From Bacteroidales bacterium (lineage in GTDB: Bacteria; Bacteroidota; Bacteroidia; Bacteroidales; UBA932), in the NCBI GenBank assembly GCA_024398075.1, contig JAKSJM010000012.1:1-53548 (forward strand): DNA of 53,548 nucleotides. Reading direction: 5' to 3'. The position numbers and the translations under genes are program-made. Shown here one piece after another: positions 7,687 through 16,974 of this stretch (the stretch's first letter is position 1; every line of letters starts with the position of its first letter). The notes beneath the pieces were generated by a model. It had not been told where the DNA came from. It searched no databases and worked only from the letters and a program-made list of their open reading frames with translations.

Positions 7687-8139
7687 ATGACTACTTTCAT
7701 CGGCACATATACCGCCAAGATAGACGACAAAGGGAGGCTCGTTTTCCCTTCGCCGCTTAAAGGTATGCTGCCCGAAGGAAGTGATACCAGGTTCGTTGTG
7801 AAGAAGGATCTTTTCGAGGATTGCCTCGAGATGTACACCTTCGAAGCTTGGGAGAAGCAGTCCGAGGCGGTACGAAGCCGCCTGAACATCTTCAATCCCG
7901 ATCACGCGAAGTTCTGGAGAGAATATATGCGTAACCGTGACGTAGTGTCGCCAGACCCTAAGTTCGGCCGTATCAGCATCTCCAAGACACTCCTCGATAT
8001 GATCGGTGTTAACAAAGAAGTGGTTTTCTCAGGCAACGACTACAAGATCGAAATCTGGGCGAAGGAGAAATTCGAAGCCTCTGCCCTTTCAAACGACGAA
8101 TTCGTAGCGATAGCCGAGAAGCTGCCTGAATCCAGGTAG
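7687..8139 (+). CDS. mraZ: Transcriptional regulator MraZ
   Basis: The first gene of the dcw cluster. At 150 aa it has the usual length for two tandem SpoVT/AbrB-like half-domains: residues about 5-50 (GTYTAKIDDKGRLVFPSPLK) and about 78-125 (PDPKFGRISISKTLLDMIG). MraZ forms ring-shaped oligomers and represses its own operon by binding repeated sites upstream; such an array is present at 7609-7648. The gene is 12 bases ahead of rsmH, its near-constant partner. Confidence 0.95.
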   Translation: MTTFIGTYTAKIDDKGRLVFPSPLKGMLPEGSDTRFVVKKDLFEDCLEMYTFEAWEKQSEAVRSRLNIFNPDHAKFWREYMRNRDVVSPDPKFGRISISKTLLDMIGVNKEVVFSGNDYKIEIWAKEKFEASALSNDEFVAIAEKLPESR

Positions 8140-8151
8140 GAGGCTATCAAG

Positions 8152-9087
8152 ATGTCAGAATATCACAATCCCGTTCTTCTAGACGAGAGCGTAAGCGCAC
8201 TCATTTCAGACCCACAGGGCATCTACGTGGATGCCACTTTCGGTGGCGGTGGCCACTCTGCAGAGATCCTTTCCCGCTTAGGCGAGAACGGCAGGCTCAT
8301 CGCATTTGACCGCGACAGCGATGCTATCGCGAACAGAATCGATGACCCACGCCTCACATTGATTCATAATAATTTCAGATTCGTCCACAATTACGTGCTC
8401 CTGGAGGCCCACAAGGCCACACGCGATTTCCGGGAGTACGGTGTGGACGGCATACTCGCCGACCTCGGAGTGTCGTCACATCAGTTCGACACTGCCGACA
8501 GAGGCTTTTCATTCAGGTACGATGCCCCGCTCGATATGAGGATGAACACAGAAGCGGAAGTTTCAGCCGCGACTGTAGTTAACACCTACGAGCAGGACGA
8601 CCTGGAGCGTATCATGAGAATCTACGGTGAAGTAGAGAACTCTAGAAAGGTGGCTTCACTCATCGTCAGCGCACGCGCAAAAGCAGAAATCGCCACCACA
8701 GGTCAGCTCAGCGACGCCCTCAAACCGGTGCTCCCATCATTTGCAGAGCACAAGTACCTCGCGAAGGTATACCAGGCGCTACGCATCGAGGTGAACCAGG
8801 AGATGCGCTCGCTGGAGAAGTTTCTCGAAGGCGCAGCCGCCAGCCTTCGTCCGGGCGGCAAGCTGGTAGTGATTACCTACCACTCACTCGAAGACCGAAT
8901 GGTGAAGAACTTCATCAAGGCCGGAAATGTGGACGGAGTGATCATTAAGGACGTATTCGGAAGATGCAAGACCCCTCTTGAGGCAGTAAACAGAAAGCCT
9001 ATACTTCCCCAGGAGAGCGAGATCGCTACAAACACAAGAGCGAGAAGCGCAAAGCTTCGCGTAGCACAGAAGACCGAGGAGGAATAG
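8152..9087 (+). CDS. rsmH: 16S rRNA (cytosine1402-N4)-methyltransferase RsmH
   Basis: Methylates N4 of C1402 in the ribosomal P site using S-adenosylmethionine. At 311 aa it has the expected length. The SAM-binding glycine motif is VDATFGGGGHSAEIL near residues 26-40. Other family motifs are DGILADLGVSSHQFD and FSFRYDAPLDMRMN, with VVITYHSLEDRMVKNF towards the C-terminus. It ends one base before the ftsL-like gene. Confidence 0.96.
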   Translation: MSEYHNPVLLDESVSALISDPQGIYVDATFGGGGHSAEILSRLGENGRLIAFDRDSDAIANRIDDPRLTLIHNNFRFVHNYVLLEAHKATRDFREYGVDGILADLGVSSHQFDTADRGFSFRYDAPLDMRMNTEAEVSAATVVNTYEQDDLERIMRIYGEVENSRKVASLIVSARAKAEIATTGQLSDALKPVLPSFAEHKYLAKVYQALRIEVNQEMRSLEKFLEGAAASLRPGGKLVVITYHSLEDRMVKNFIKAGNVDGVIIKDVFGRCKTPLEAVNRKPILPQESEIATNTRARSAKLRVAQKTEEE

Positions 9088-9088
9088 C

Positions 9089-9427
9089 ATGGATTTCAAG
9101 AGAGTCATAAAGACCATAGTAAATGCCCTGAAGGCGGTGATGAAGGGAGAGCTCCTGCTTAAGATGAACGCAGGAAAGTACTTCCTGCACATTGCTTGGA
9201 CATTTGCACTCTGTGCCGGAATCATTGGTTATAGAATCATAGTGGACAGTGCACTCTCAAGAGTAGAGAAGAACAGTGCCGAGATAAGGGAGCTTCAGAT
9301 CATCAAGTCCTCCAAGGAATATGAACTGAAGAGCCTATATAGAAGGAGCAGCATAGCGACAATGCTCCAGGAAAAAGGATCGACCCTGCAGGAGCCAGAG
9401 AAGCCCGCAGTCAGACTGGTAAAATAA
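9089..9427 (+). CDS. ftsL: FtsL-like division protein
   Basis: A 112-residue bitopic membrane protein. A cytoplasmic N-terminus of about 30 residues leads to a membrane helix near 31-50 (FLHIAWTFALCAGIIGYRII), followed by a short coiled-coil-like segment (SRVEKNSAEIRELQIIKSSKEYEL). FtsL sequences are poorly conserved, so size, topology and position between rsmH and ftsI carry the call. It would act with FtsQ and a DivIC/FtsB-type partner to recruit and activate FtsWI; no such partner gene is seen here. It is one base from both neighbours. Confidence 0.85.
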   Translation: MDFKRVIKTIVNALKAVMKGELLLKMNAGKYFLHIAWTFALCAGIIGYRIIVDSALSRVEKNSAEIRELQIIKSSKEYELKSLYRRSSIATMLQEKGSTLQEPEKPAVRLVK

Positions 9428-9428
9428 T

Positions 9429-11516
9429 ATGGCGAGGAAAGAAAAAAAAGAACGCGATGGAATAGCCAAAGGCTTATCCTTCATGTACACGCTGCTACTC
9501 ATACTGGCAGCTTTCCTCACGTACAGGCTAGTCTACTTACAGATAGCCTACGACATGGACGACAGGATCGAGAGCATCGTGAAGGCCAAGCCATCAAAGG
9601 ATTACATCGAGCCAAGCAGAGGAACCATCCTATCAAGCGACGGAAGACTGCTTGCGACATCAGTTCCTAACTACTCTCTCTACATGGACTGCACCGTAAG
9701 ACACAAGGAGTTCAAGGAAAAGGGAGACAAGGGCGCAAAGATGGAGCAGGAATGGATAGACAGCGCCAGAGTCCTCTGTCAGGAGCTCCCTAAGTTCTTC
9801 CCGGAGAAGAATAGCGACGAGTACTTCAGGATGATAAAGGAAGCCAGGTACAAGGAGAGTACACCTGGAAGAAAGCACAAGAAACTTGGAGAGAATGTTG
9901 ACTACAACACTCTCCAGCAGATAAAAAAGCTCCCTCTCTTCAATCAGGGTTCAAACAGAGGTGGACTCATCGTAGAGGAAAAGCTTGACAGACAGTATCC
10001 TTACGGAAGCCTTGGCAGAACCGTCATCGGATACACCAAGGAAGACAAATACAAGGGACTCGAGGGCAAGTTCGACGCCACACTACGCGGACAAAGAGGT
10101 TGGAGATGGATCAGGCATACAGATCGAAAGATGAAGGTCACTGACAACGACAGCACCAGGGTGGACTCAAACGACGGACTTGATCTTAGGACTACCTTGA
10201 ACATTGACCTTCAAGACATCACCGACAGGGCTCTTAGGGAGACCATTGGCACAGACTCGCTCATAGTAGGCGGTGTAGCCATAGTGATGGAAGTGGAGAC
10301 TGGAGCCATCAGAGCCATGGTCAACCTCAAGAGAGACTCATACGGTCACCTCGGAGAGACATATAACTATGCAGTAGCGCATGCTGACAACCCAGGATCC
10401 GTATTCAAGCTCGCGACGCTGATGAACTGCATCGAGGACGGATACGTGAAAGGCCTCGACCAGACCATTCCGACAAACCATGGAAGGATAGCGAACCTTC
10501 CTGAGGACAAGCACATCGGAGACTATGAGCGCGAAACCAGAAGATCAGAGATAAGCATCCTTCACGGACTCGAGATCTCGTCAAACTACGTATTCGCATA
10601 TCTCGCGATGAACAACTATCGTCAGGACCCAGAGAAATTCTACGATCACCTATATAGATATAAGTTCGGTGAGACTTACGCAGACTTTGACCTTGAGGGA
10701 ATGACAGGAGGAAGACTCAGGACCAAGGACCAGCCAGGATGGGTTCCTACCGACCTCGGGACCACAGCCTATGGTTACTCGATGCAGCAGACCCCACTGC
10801 ACATCATCACTTTCTACAATGCCATTGCGAATGGAGGAAAAATGATGATGCCATACCTGGTAGAATCATTCGAGACAGAAGGCAGAGTAGTAGAGAAAAG
10901 AGGCCCGAGAGTGCTAAACGCAAGCATATGCTCAAAAGCCACTGCAGACACACTTAGAAGAGGCCTTGTTTCTGTCACCCAGCATGGTACCGGAAGCAAT
11001 GTGAAGGGCGCTGTAGCCCTCGTGGCAGGCAAGACCGGTACTGCACGAGGAACACTCACCAAGGAAGATTCGAAAACCAGAGCTGGAATGGATACAGATT
11101 CAGACGGAAGGAGAAAATACACAGGTACTTACGTCGGTTTCTTCCCTGCCGAGAATCCGAAATACACCATGCTTGTAACCGTATACACTGGTCTCACAAG
11201 GACTGTATACTATGGAGGAAACAAGCCGGCCATCACCGTAAGAAAGGTCGTGAATGGACTCTGCTCCATGGATCCATACTGGAGAGAGGACATCAAACAG
11301 ACAGGCGGAGTGCCTACCATGAGCAGCAGGCCTGCAGAAGGCGAATCAGGCATCGTTCCTGACGTCATGGGACTTGGACTGAAAGATGCCATCTACGCCA
11401 TCGAGAACGCTGGTTACAGATGCGACTTCGAAGGAGTAGGACACGTGACAGCGCAGAGCATCAAAGCCGGAACGGAATTGAAGGCAGGCAACATAATAAA
11501 GATTACATTGAAATGA
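9429..11516 (+). CDS. ftsI: Septal peptidoglycan transpeptidase FtsI (PBP3-type, with PASTA domain)
   Basis: Class B penicillin-binding protein that cross-links septal peptidoglycan with FtsW. It is 695 aa: a membrane anchor near residues 15-35, a dimerisation domain (IEPSRGTILSSDGRLLATS), and a transpeptidase domain with Ser324-xx-Lys (PGSVFKLAT), S384-x-N386 and K535-T-G. A single C-terminal PASTA domain occupies about 640-695 (IVPDVMGLGLKDAIYAIENAGY). The PASTA domain makes it longer than the E. coli protein and resembles SpoVD types. Its stop overlaps the murE start as ATGA. Confidence 0.95.
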   Translation: MARKEKKERDGIAKGLSFMYTLLLILAAFLTYRLVYLQIAYDMDDRIESIVKAKPSKDYIEPSRGTILSSDGRLLATSVPNYSLYMDCTVRHKEFKEKGDKGAKMEQEWIDSARVLCQELPKFFPEKNSDEYFRMIKEARYKESTPGRKHKKLGENVDYNTLQQIKKLPLFNQGSNRGGLIVEEKLDRQYPYGSLGRTVIGYTKEDKYKGLEGKFDATLRGQRGWRWIRHTDRKMKVTDNDSTRVDSNDGLDLRTTLNIDLQDITDRALRETIGTDSLIVGGVAIVMEVETGAIRAMVNLKRDSYGHLGETYNYAVAHADNPGSVFKLATLMNCIEDGYVKGLDQTIPTNHGRIANLPEDKHIGDYERETRRSEISILHGLEISSNYVFAYLAMNNYRQDPEKFYDHLYRYKFGETYADFDLEGMTGGRLRTKDQPGWVPTDLGTTAYGYSMQQTPLHIITFYNAIANGGKMMMPYLVESFETEGRVVEKRGPRVLNASICSKATADTLRRGLVSVTQHGTGSNVKGAVALVAGKTGTARGTLTKEDSKTRAGMDTDSDGRRKYTGTYVGFFPAENPKYTMLVTVYTGLTRTVYYGGNKPAITVRKVVNGLCSMDPYWREDIKQTGGVPTMSSRPAEGESGIVPDVMGLGLKDAIYAIENAGYRCDFEGVGHVTAQSIKAGTELKAGNIIKITLK

Positions 11517-12922
11517 GAATAGAGAACATCATAGCAGGCAGCGGCGCAAAGATCCTTCACGGAAGCGCCACTACAGAGATCACATCGATCTGCAGTGACT
11601 CCAGAAAGGCCACAGCAGGTTCGCTCTTCATTGCCGTCAAGGGATGCGCAGTCGATGGCCATGACTACATCGACGCAGCACTGGCAGCCGGCGCAGCCGG
11701 CGTCATCTCCGCTGACAGGAAGGGACTTGCCATCTGCGCAGACAACTTTTACGGACACCCTTCGCAGAACCTCACACTTGTGGGCATCACCGGAACAAAC
11801 GGCAAGACCACCACAGTGACATTGCTCTACAAGATGTTCATGAACCTTGGCTACAACTGCGGACTGCTCTCTACCATTGCCAATTATGTAGGTACCAAGC
11901 GCACCGAGACAGCAAACACCACCGCCGACCCTATCACCATAAATTCCCTTATGGCAGAGATGGTGGAAGCGGGCTGCGAATACTGCTTCATGGAGGTCAG
12001 CTCCATCGGCGTTGAGCAGGAGAGAGTCGCTGCGCTGCGCTTCAAGGTGGGCATATTCTCAAACCTCACTCACGACCACCTCGACTATCACGGAACATTC
12101 GCCGAGTATCTCAGATGCAAGAAAGCATTCTTCGACTCGCTCCCTTCAGATGCAGTGGCGATCACAAACATTGACGACAAGAATGGAATGGTGATGGTGC
12201 AGAATACAGCTGCAAGAGTAGTGACATACTCGCTCAAGAGCATCGCCGACCATAACTGTCGCGTGATGGAGGAAAGCTTCGATGGCATGCTGCTGAAGAT
12301 AGACGGCACAGAGGTATGGAGCCGCCTCATCGGCATGCACAACGCATATAATCTCCTTGCCATATACAGCACGGCACTCGAAGTGGGAGCCGAGCAGGAA
12401 GAGGCGCTCATCGCGCTCAGCAAGCTCGAGTCTGCGCCTGGACGTCTCGAGAACCTTCGCGGCCCACGTGGCCTCTCGGTCATCATCGACTACGCGCACA
12501 CCCCAGACGCCATGGAAAATGTGCTCAAGACACTGCGCGACATCGCTCCAGAAAAACACCTCATGTGCGTTTTCGGCTGCGGTGGCGACAGAGACAAGAC
12601 CAAACGCCCCGAAATGGCCGCGGTAGCACAGAAGTGGTGCGACAGAATCATTGTCACTTCTGACAATAGCCGCACAGAACGCACCGAGGACATCATGGAG
12701 GACATCCGCAAGGGTTTCGATGCAGAAGGACTCGCCAAGAGCATCTTCATCGCAGACCGTAAGGAGGCCATCCGCACATCCATCATGTTCGCTCCTGAAG
12801 GAGCGACCATCCTTCTCGCAGGCAAGGGACACGAGACTTATCAGATCATCGGAAAGGAAGTTCACCATTTCGATGAGAGAGAAGTAGTAGACGAAGTATT
12901 CAAGACCATAAACATCCAGTAG
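11513..12922 (+). CDS. murE: UDP-MurNAc-tripeptide synthetase MurE
   Basis: An ATP-dependent ligase adding the third amino acid to UDP-MurNAc-L-Ala-D-Glu in the cytoplasm. It is 469 aa from the ATG that overlaps the ftsI stop; a longer upstream frame lies wholly inside ftsI. The ATP loop is GTNGKTTT with Lys98. The site that selects the third residue reads D384-N-S-R387 rather than the usual DNPR of diaminopimelate-adding enzymes. Arg is kept, which favours meso-diaminopimelate over lysine. The Pro-to-Ser change is unusual. Confidence 0.93.
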   Translation: MRIENIIAGSGAKILHGSATTEITSICSDSRKATAGSLFIAVKGCAVDGHDYIDAALAAGAAGVISADRKGLAICADNFYGHPSQNLTLVGITGTNGKTTTVTLLYKMFMNLGYNCGLLSTIANYVGTKRTETANTTADPITINSLMAEMVEAGCEYCFMEVSSIGVEQERVAALRFKVGIFSNLTHDHLDYHGTFAEYLRCKKAFFDSLPSDAVAITNIDDKNGMVMVQNTAARVVTYSLKSIADHNCRVMEESFDGMLLKIDGTEVWSRLIGMHNAYNLLAIYSTALEVGAEQEEALIALSKLESAPGRLENLRGPRGLSVIIDYAHTPDAMENVLKTLRDIAPEKHLMCVFGCGGDRDKTKRPEMAAVAQKWCDRIIVTSDNSRTERTEDIMEDIRKGFDAEGLAKSIFIADRKEAIRTSIMFAPEGATILLAGKGHETYQIIGKEVHHFDEREVVDEVFKTINIQ

Positions 12923-12925
12923 GAC

Positions 12926-14215
12926 ATGCTTTACCATATTTTTGAAGCTCTCAAGCAGTACGATATCCCAGGACAGGGTCTTATGACTTACCTGTCATTC
13001 AGAGCCATGCTCGCATTTACTATCAGCATGCTCACTACCCTATTCGCCGGAAAGAAGATCATCCACTTTCTGCAGAAGAAGCAGATCGGAGAGACCATCC
13101 GCGACCTAGGTCTGGAGGGACAGATGAGCAAAAAAGGCACTCCTACCATGGGAGGCGTCATCATCATCCTCTCCATCCTCGTGGGTGTACTCCTTACCTG
13201 TAATCTCACAAACATATATGTAAGGATACTGCTCATGACCACCGTCTGGTGTGGTGCACTCGGATTCGCCGACGACTACATCAAGGTGTTCAAGCATAAC
13301 AAGGAAGGACTCAGCGAGAAAGGCAAGCTTGCTTCTCAGCTTCTGCTTGGCCTCGGAATCGGACTCATCGTCTGCTTCAACCCAAACATCGTGGTAAGAG
13401 AGGACGTGCAGACCACCGCTGAGATCACCCAGAGCAGAGACTCTCTCAATGTAGACTCCGAACTTCTCGTAGAGAATGTATGGCACAAGGAGGACGTGGT
13501 AAAGAGCACAAAGACCACTATCCCATTTGTCAAGTCACATGAGTTCGACTACAAGTGGCTCTCACCTTTCAAGGGCAAGTGGGGCTGGTACTGCAAATGG
13601 GCTATCTACGTGCTCATGATAGTGCTTGTCATCATGGCATGCTCAAACGGAGCAAACCTCACAGACGGACTTGACGGACTATCAGCCGGCACATCGGCAA
13701 TAGTCGGCGTAGTCATAGGAATACTGGCATGGCTGGGTGGCAACTTAGTGGATTCCAGCTATCTGAACATAATGTACATACCTGGTACGGGTGAAGTCGC
13801 CATATTTATGTCTGCCTTTGTGGGTTCACTCATTGGCTTCCTCTGGTACAACTCCTTCCCAGCACAGGTATTCATGGGAGATACAGGTAGCCTTACCATT
13901 GGCGGTATCATTGGCGTGAGCGCCATCCTCATCAGAAAGGAGCTCCTCCTCCCTATCCTCTGCGGCATTTTCCTCGTAGAGAGTGCATCAGTGCTCATTC
14001 AGAGATTCTACTTCAAGTACACGAAGAAGAAGTACGGAGAAGGTAGGAGGGTATTCAAGATGACCCCTATCCATCACCATTTCCAGAAGGAGGGCATCCC
14101 TGCGCTCATCAAGGGACCAGCAAGAGCCATCCCTGAGTCAAAGATAGTAGCTCGATTCTGGCTCATCGGTCTCATCCTGGCGGTTGCCACATTAGCATTG
14201 TTGAAAATTAGATAA
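12926..14215 (+). CDS. mraY: Phospho-MurNAc-pentapeptide translocase MraY
   Basis: Transfers phospho-MurNAc-pentapeptide from UDP to undecaprenyl phosphate, making lipid I at the inner face of the membrane. It is a polytopic protein of 429 aa. Catalytic Asp116/Asp117 (GFADDYIKV) and the N244-L-T-D-G-L-D stretch are present, with MTPIHHHF near the C-terminus. It is about 70 residues longer than the E. coli enzyme because of a hydrophilic insert at about 150-220, rich in acidic and Ser/Thr residues, which I believe is usual for Bacteroidota MraY. It follows murE by 3 bases. Confidence 0.95.
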   Translation: MLYHIFEALKQYDIPGQGLMTYLSFRAMLAFTISMLTTLFAGKKIIHFLQKKQIGETIRDLGLEGQMSKKGTPTMGGVIIILSILVGVLLTCNLTNIYVRILLMTTVWCGALGFADDYIKVFKHNKEGLSEKGKLASQLLLGLGIGLIVCFNPNIVVREDVQTTAEITQSRDSLNVDSELLVENVWHKEDVVKSTKTTIPFVKSHEFDYKWLSPFKGKWGWYCKWAIYVLMIVLVIMACSNGANLTDGLDGLSAGTSAIVGVVIGILAWLGGNLVDSSYLNIMYIPGTGEVAIFMSAFVGSLIGFLWYNSFPAQVFMGDTGSLTIGGIIGVSAILIRKELLLPILCGIFLVESASVLIQRFYFKYTKKKYGEGRRVFKMTPIHHHFQKEGIPALIKGPARAIPESKIVARFWLIGLILAVATLALLKIR

Positions 14216-14227
14216 AAAGTCAAAGAT

Positions 14228-15568
14228 ATGTCACGCATTGTAGTACTCGGTGGAGCAGAGAGCGGCGTAGGAGCTGCCGTGCTCGCAAAGGTCAAGGGTT
14301 TCGATGTATTCCTCTCAGATAGAGGAAAGATTGCTGATCACTATGCAGATATGCTGCGTCAGTGGGACATCCCATTTGAGCAGGGACAGCATAGCGAGGA
14401 GCTCATCCTGAACGCTGATGAAGTGGTAAAGAGCCCTGGCATCCCTGCCACTGCGCCTATAGTGAAGAAGCTCGAGAGCAATGGTACACACATCATTTCC
14501 GAGATCGAGTTCGCAGGTCGCTACGACACTGCGAAAAAGATCTGTATCACGGGCTCAAACGGCAAGACCACTACCACTTCGCTTATCTACTACCTCCTTC
14601 AGCAGGCTGGCCTCAACGTGGGACTTGGTGGAAACATCGGCAAAAGCTATGCGCTTCAGGTGGCTACCGAACATTATGACTACTATGTACTGGAAATCAG
14701 CAGTTTCCAGCTTGACAATGCTTACGAGTTCCGTCCAGACATCGCGATCATCACGAACATCACCCCTGACCATCTCGATCGCTATGACTACAACATGGAG
14801 AACTACGTGAAAGCAAAGTTCCGCATCACCCAGAACCTGCGTCCTGAGGATTGCTTCATCTTTGACTCTGATGATGCCATCACCATTGGCCATCTCGACA
14901 ACATCATCGTACACGCAAAGATGCTCCCATTCACCCAGCAGACCAAGGTGAACCAGGGCGCGTATGTAGAGGATGACAAGATAGTCATCAAGTACGAAGA
15001 GTCAGAGAGCGAGATCTATCTCAAGGAGCTCGCACTCGGCGGCAAGCACAACATCTACAACTCAATGGCGGCAGCCCTCGCAGCGAAGGCAGCTGGCATC
15101 GACGACAAGACCATCCGCGAGAGCCTCTCGAGCTTCGAAGCCATCGAGCACCGTCTCGAGCCAGTGCTCAGCATCAAGGATGTACTTTATATCAATGATT
15201 CCAAGGCTACCAATGTAGACGCTGCATGGTATGCGCTTGAGTGCCAGACCAAGCCAGTGGTATGGATCGTTGGTGGCACAGACAAGGGAAATGACTATTC
15301 TGTACTTAACGACCTCGTACGTGACAAGGTCAAGGCCATAGTTTGCCTCGGCGTAGACAACACCAAGATCCATGCAGCATTCGAAGGTATAGTAGGAGCA
15401 GACAAGATGGTAGACACGCTTTCCGCAGAAGAGGCTGTGAAGGTATCAAGCAAGCTCGCTGCGCCTGGTGACGTAGTGCTGCTCAGCCCATGCTGCGCAA
15501 GCTTCGACCTCTTCACCTGTTACGAGGACAGAGGTGAGAAATTCAAGGAGGCTGTAAGGAAACTGTAA
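14228..15568 (+). CDS. murD: UDP-MurNAc-L-alanine:D-glutamate ligase MurD
   Basis: ATP-dependent addition of D-glutamate to UDP-MurNAc-L-Ala. It is 446 aa, normal for the family. The N-terminal Rossmann-like UDP-binding part starts VVLGGAESGVG. The central Mur-ligase ATP loop is TGSNGKTTTTS with Lys113, and the downstream motif LDRYDYNMENYVKAK is present. The C-terminal domain begins at INDSKATNVDAAWYAL. It lies 12 bases after mraY and 3 before ftsW. Confidence 0.96.
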   Translation: MSRIVVLGGAESGVGAAVLAKVKGFDVFLSDRGKIADHYADMLRQWDIPFEQGQHSEELILNADEVVKSPGIPATAPIVKKLESNGTHIISEIEFAGRYDTAKKICITGSNGKTTTTSLIYYLLQQAGLNVGLGGNIGKSYALQVATEHYDYYVLEISSFQLDNAYEFRPDIAIITNITPDHLDRYDYNMENYVKAKFRITQNLRPEDCFIFDSDDAITIGHLDNIIVHAKMLPFTQQTKVNQGAYVEDDKIVIKYEESESEIYLKELALGGKHNIYNSMAAALAAKAAGIDDKTIRESLSSFEAIEHRLEPVLSIKDVLYINDSKATNVDAAWYALECQTKPVVWIVGGTDKGNDYSVLNDLVRDKVKAIVCLGVDNTKIHAAFEGIVGADKMVDTLSAEEAVKVSSKLAAPGDVVLLSPCCASFDLFTCYEDRGEKFKEAVRKL

Positions 15569-15571
15569 TCG

Positions 15572-16969
15572 ATGGAGTCGAAGAAGAAAATACGAATCTG
15601 GAATATCTTTGATGACTTGGCTGGTGACAAGGTCGTCTGGATGATTGTGCTCCTGCTGATGATGTACTCGGTGGTGAGCCTCTTTTCAGCGAGTTCCTGT
15701 GACCCTAAGGTCATAAATGGCACCATCACCAGAGTCCAGGCCATGAAGGGCGAGATGGCTATCATCCTGCTCGGTCTGGGCGTAGTGATAGGATGCTATA
15801 ACATAAAGAATCTCAAATGGTTCAAGTATCTGGGAATGGCAGGATTCATACTGTCATTCGCGATGCTCGTCTTCGTCGACGCACACATGTCCATTGGTCC
15901 TATAAAGGCTGCGCCTATAAACACTGCGTGGCGAGTGATATCCATCAAGGGCTTCCAGATCCACATCTACGAGCTCATCAAGGTGCTCATGGTGCTGTAC
16001 TTGGCATGGGCCATTGAGCGCTACCAGAAAAAGGATCTGCCTTTTGTAAAGGCACTTTCTCAGAAGAAGAGATTCAAGTTCCTTAAGAATGACTTCGCGC
16101 AAAAGGCCATCTTCATATATATACCTATCCTTCTAGTGACCCTTCTCATCGCAGTTCAGGGTTTCTCCACTGCGGGAATCATGGCCATCATCATGTTCCT
16201 TGTCATACTCATCGGAGGCTTGAAGATGAGGGAGATTATCGGACCAGGACTAATCCTTCTCGCGATACTGTGTGGCCTTTTCACACTATGGAAGATCTAT
16301 GACATCAAGGCGCTGAAGAGGTTTGCCACGGTAGAGTCTCGACTCGAGCTTCTTTCAAAGAAGGAGCAAAGATTCTTTGATGCGCCAAAGGGCACCACTG
16401 AATACTACAACGCCCTGGACGATATCAGGCAGCAGGAATCAGCCAAGGTAGCTGTGATGGAGGGAGGAATCCTTGGCAAGGGTCCAGGACAGAGCACACA
16501 GAAATACCAGGTGTCCATGATGTTCGAGGACTTCATGTTCAGCCTTCTCGTGGAAGAATATGGCATAATCTTCGGAGGTATCGTCATAATGATGCTCTAT
16601 CTGAGCCTTCTGGCGCGAGGATCGATCATCGTGAGAAACTGTAACGACCACTTTGCCAAGGTGACAGTGGCTGGACTTGTACTTCTCATTACTGTCCAGG
16701 CGTTCATGCACATCATGGTGAACCTGGGAGTAGGTCCAATGACAGGCCAGACCCTGCCTCTTATCAGTCACGGAAAGTCGTCATTCCTTGTATTCTGTAC
16801 AGCATTTGGTATCATTCTCTCAATAAGCCGCATGGCTACCAAGAGAATCGAGAAAGAGATGAAGTACAAGAACGCAGAGGATCCTATCATAGAAAGACCA
16901 GAACACGACAGCATACAGTCAGAACTCAACACGCTTGACATGCTGGATTCTGACGAATCAATGGAGTAG
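15572..16969 (+). CDS. ftsW: Septal peptidoglycan glycosyltransferase FtsW (SEDS family)
   Basis: Polymerises lipid II glycan strands at the septum together with FtsI. It is 465 aa with about ten membrane helices. Typical SEDS signatures are seen towards the C-terminus: an external loop with GGILGKGPGQS, then VNLGVGPMTGQTLPLISHGKSS. The N-terminus is a short charged cytoplasmic segment, and the C-terminal tail of about 50 residues is hydrophilic and acidic. The loop carrying FATVESRLELLSKKEQRFFDAP is longer than in E. coli. It precedes murG by 5 bases. Confidence 0.95.
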   Translation: MESKKKIRIWNIFDDLAGDKVVWMIVLLLMMYSVVSLFSASSCDPKVINGTITRVQAMKGEMAIILLGLGVVIGCYNIKNLKWFKYLGMAGFILSFAMLVFVDAHMSIGPIKAAPINTAWRVISIKGFQIHIYELIKVLMVLYLAWAIERYQKKDLPFVKALSQKKRFKFLKNDFAQKAIFIYIPILLVTLLIAVQGFSTAGIMAIIMFLVILIGGLKMREIIGPGLILLAILCGLFTLWKIYDIKALKRFATVESRLELLSKKEQRFFDAPKGTTEYYNALDDIRQQESAKVAVMEGGILGKGPGQSTQKYQVSMMFEDFMFSLLVEEYGIIFGGIVIMMLYLSLLARGSIIVRNCNDHFAKVTVAGLVLLITVQAFMHIMVNLGVGPMTGQTLPLISHGKSSFLVFCTAFGIILSISRMATKRIEKEMKYKNAEDPIIERPEHDSIQSELNTLDMLDSDESME

Positions 16970-16974
16970 AAAAC

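Noticed and set aside
12146-12937. Long minus-strand open frame opposite murE
   Set aside because: It lies antisense to murE across conserved enzyme motifs and mirrors its codon pattern; no domain, promoter or ribosome site of its own.
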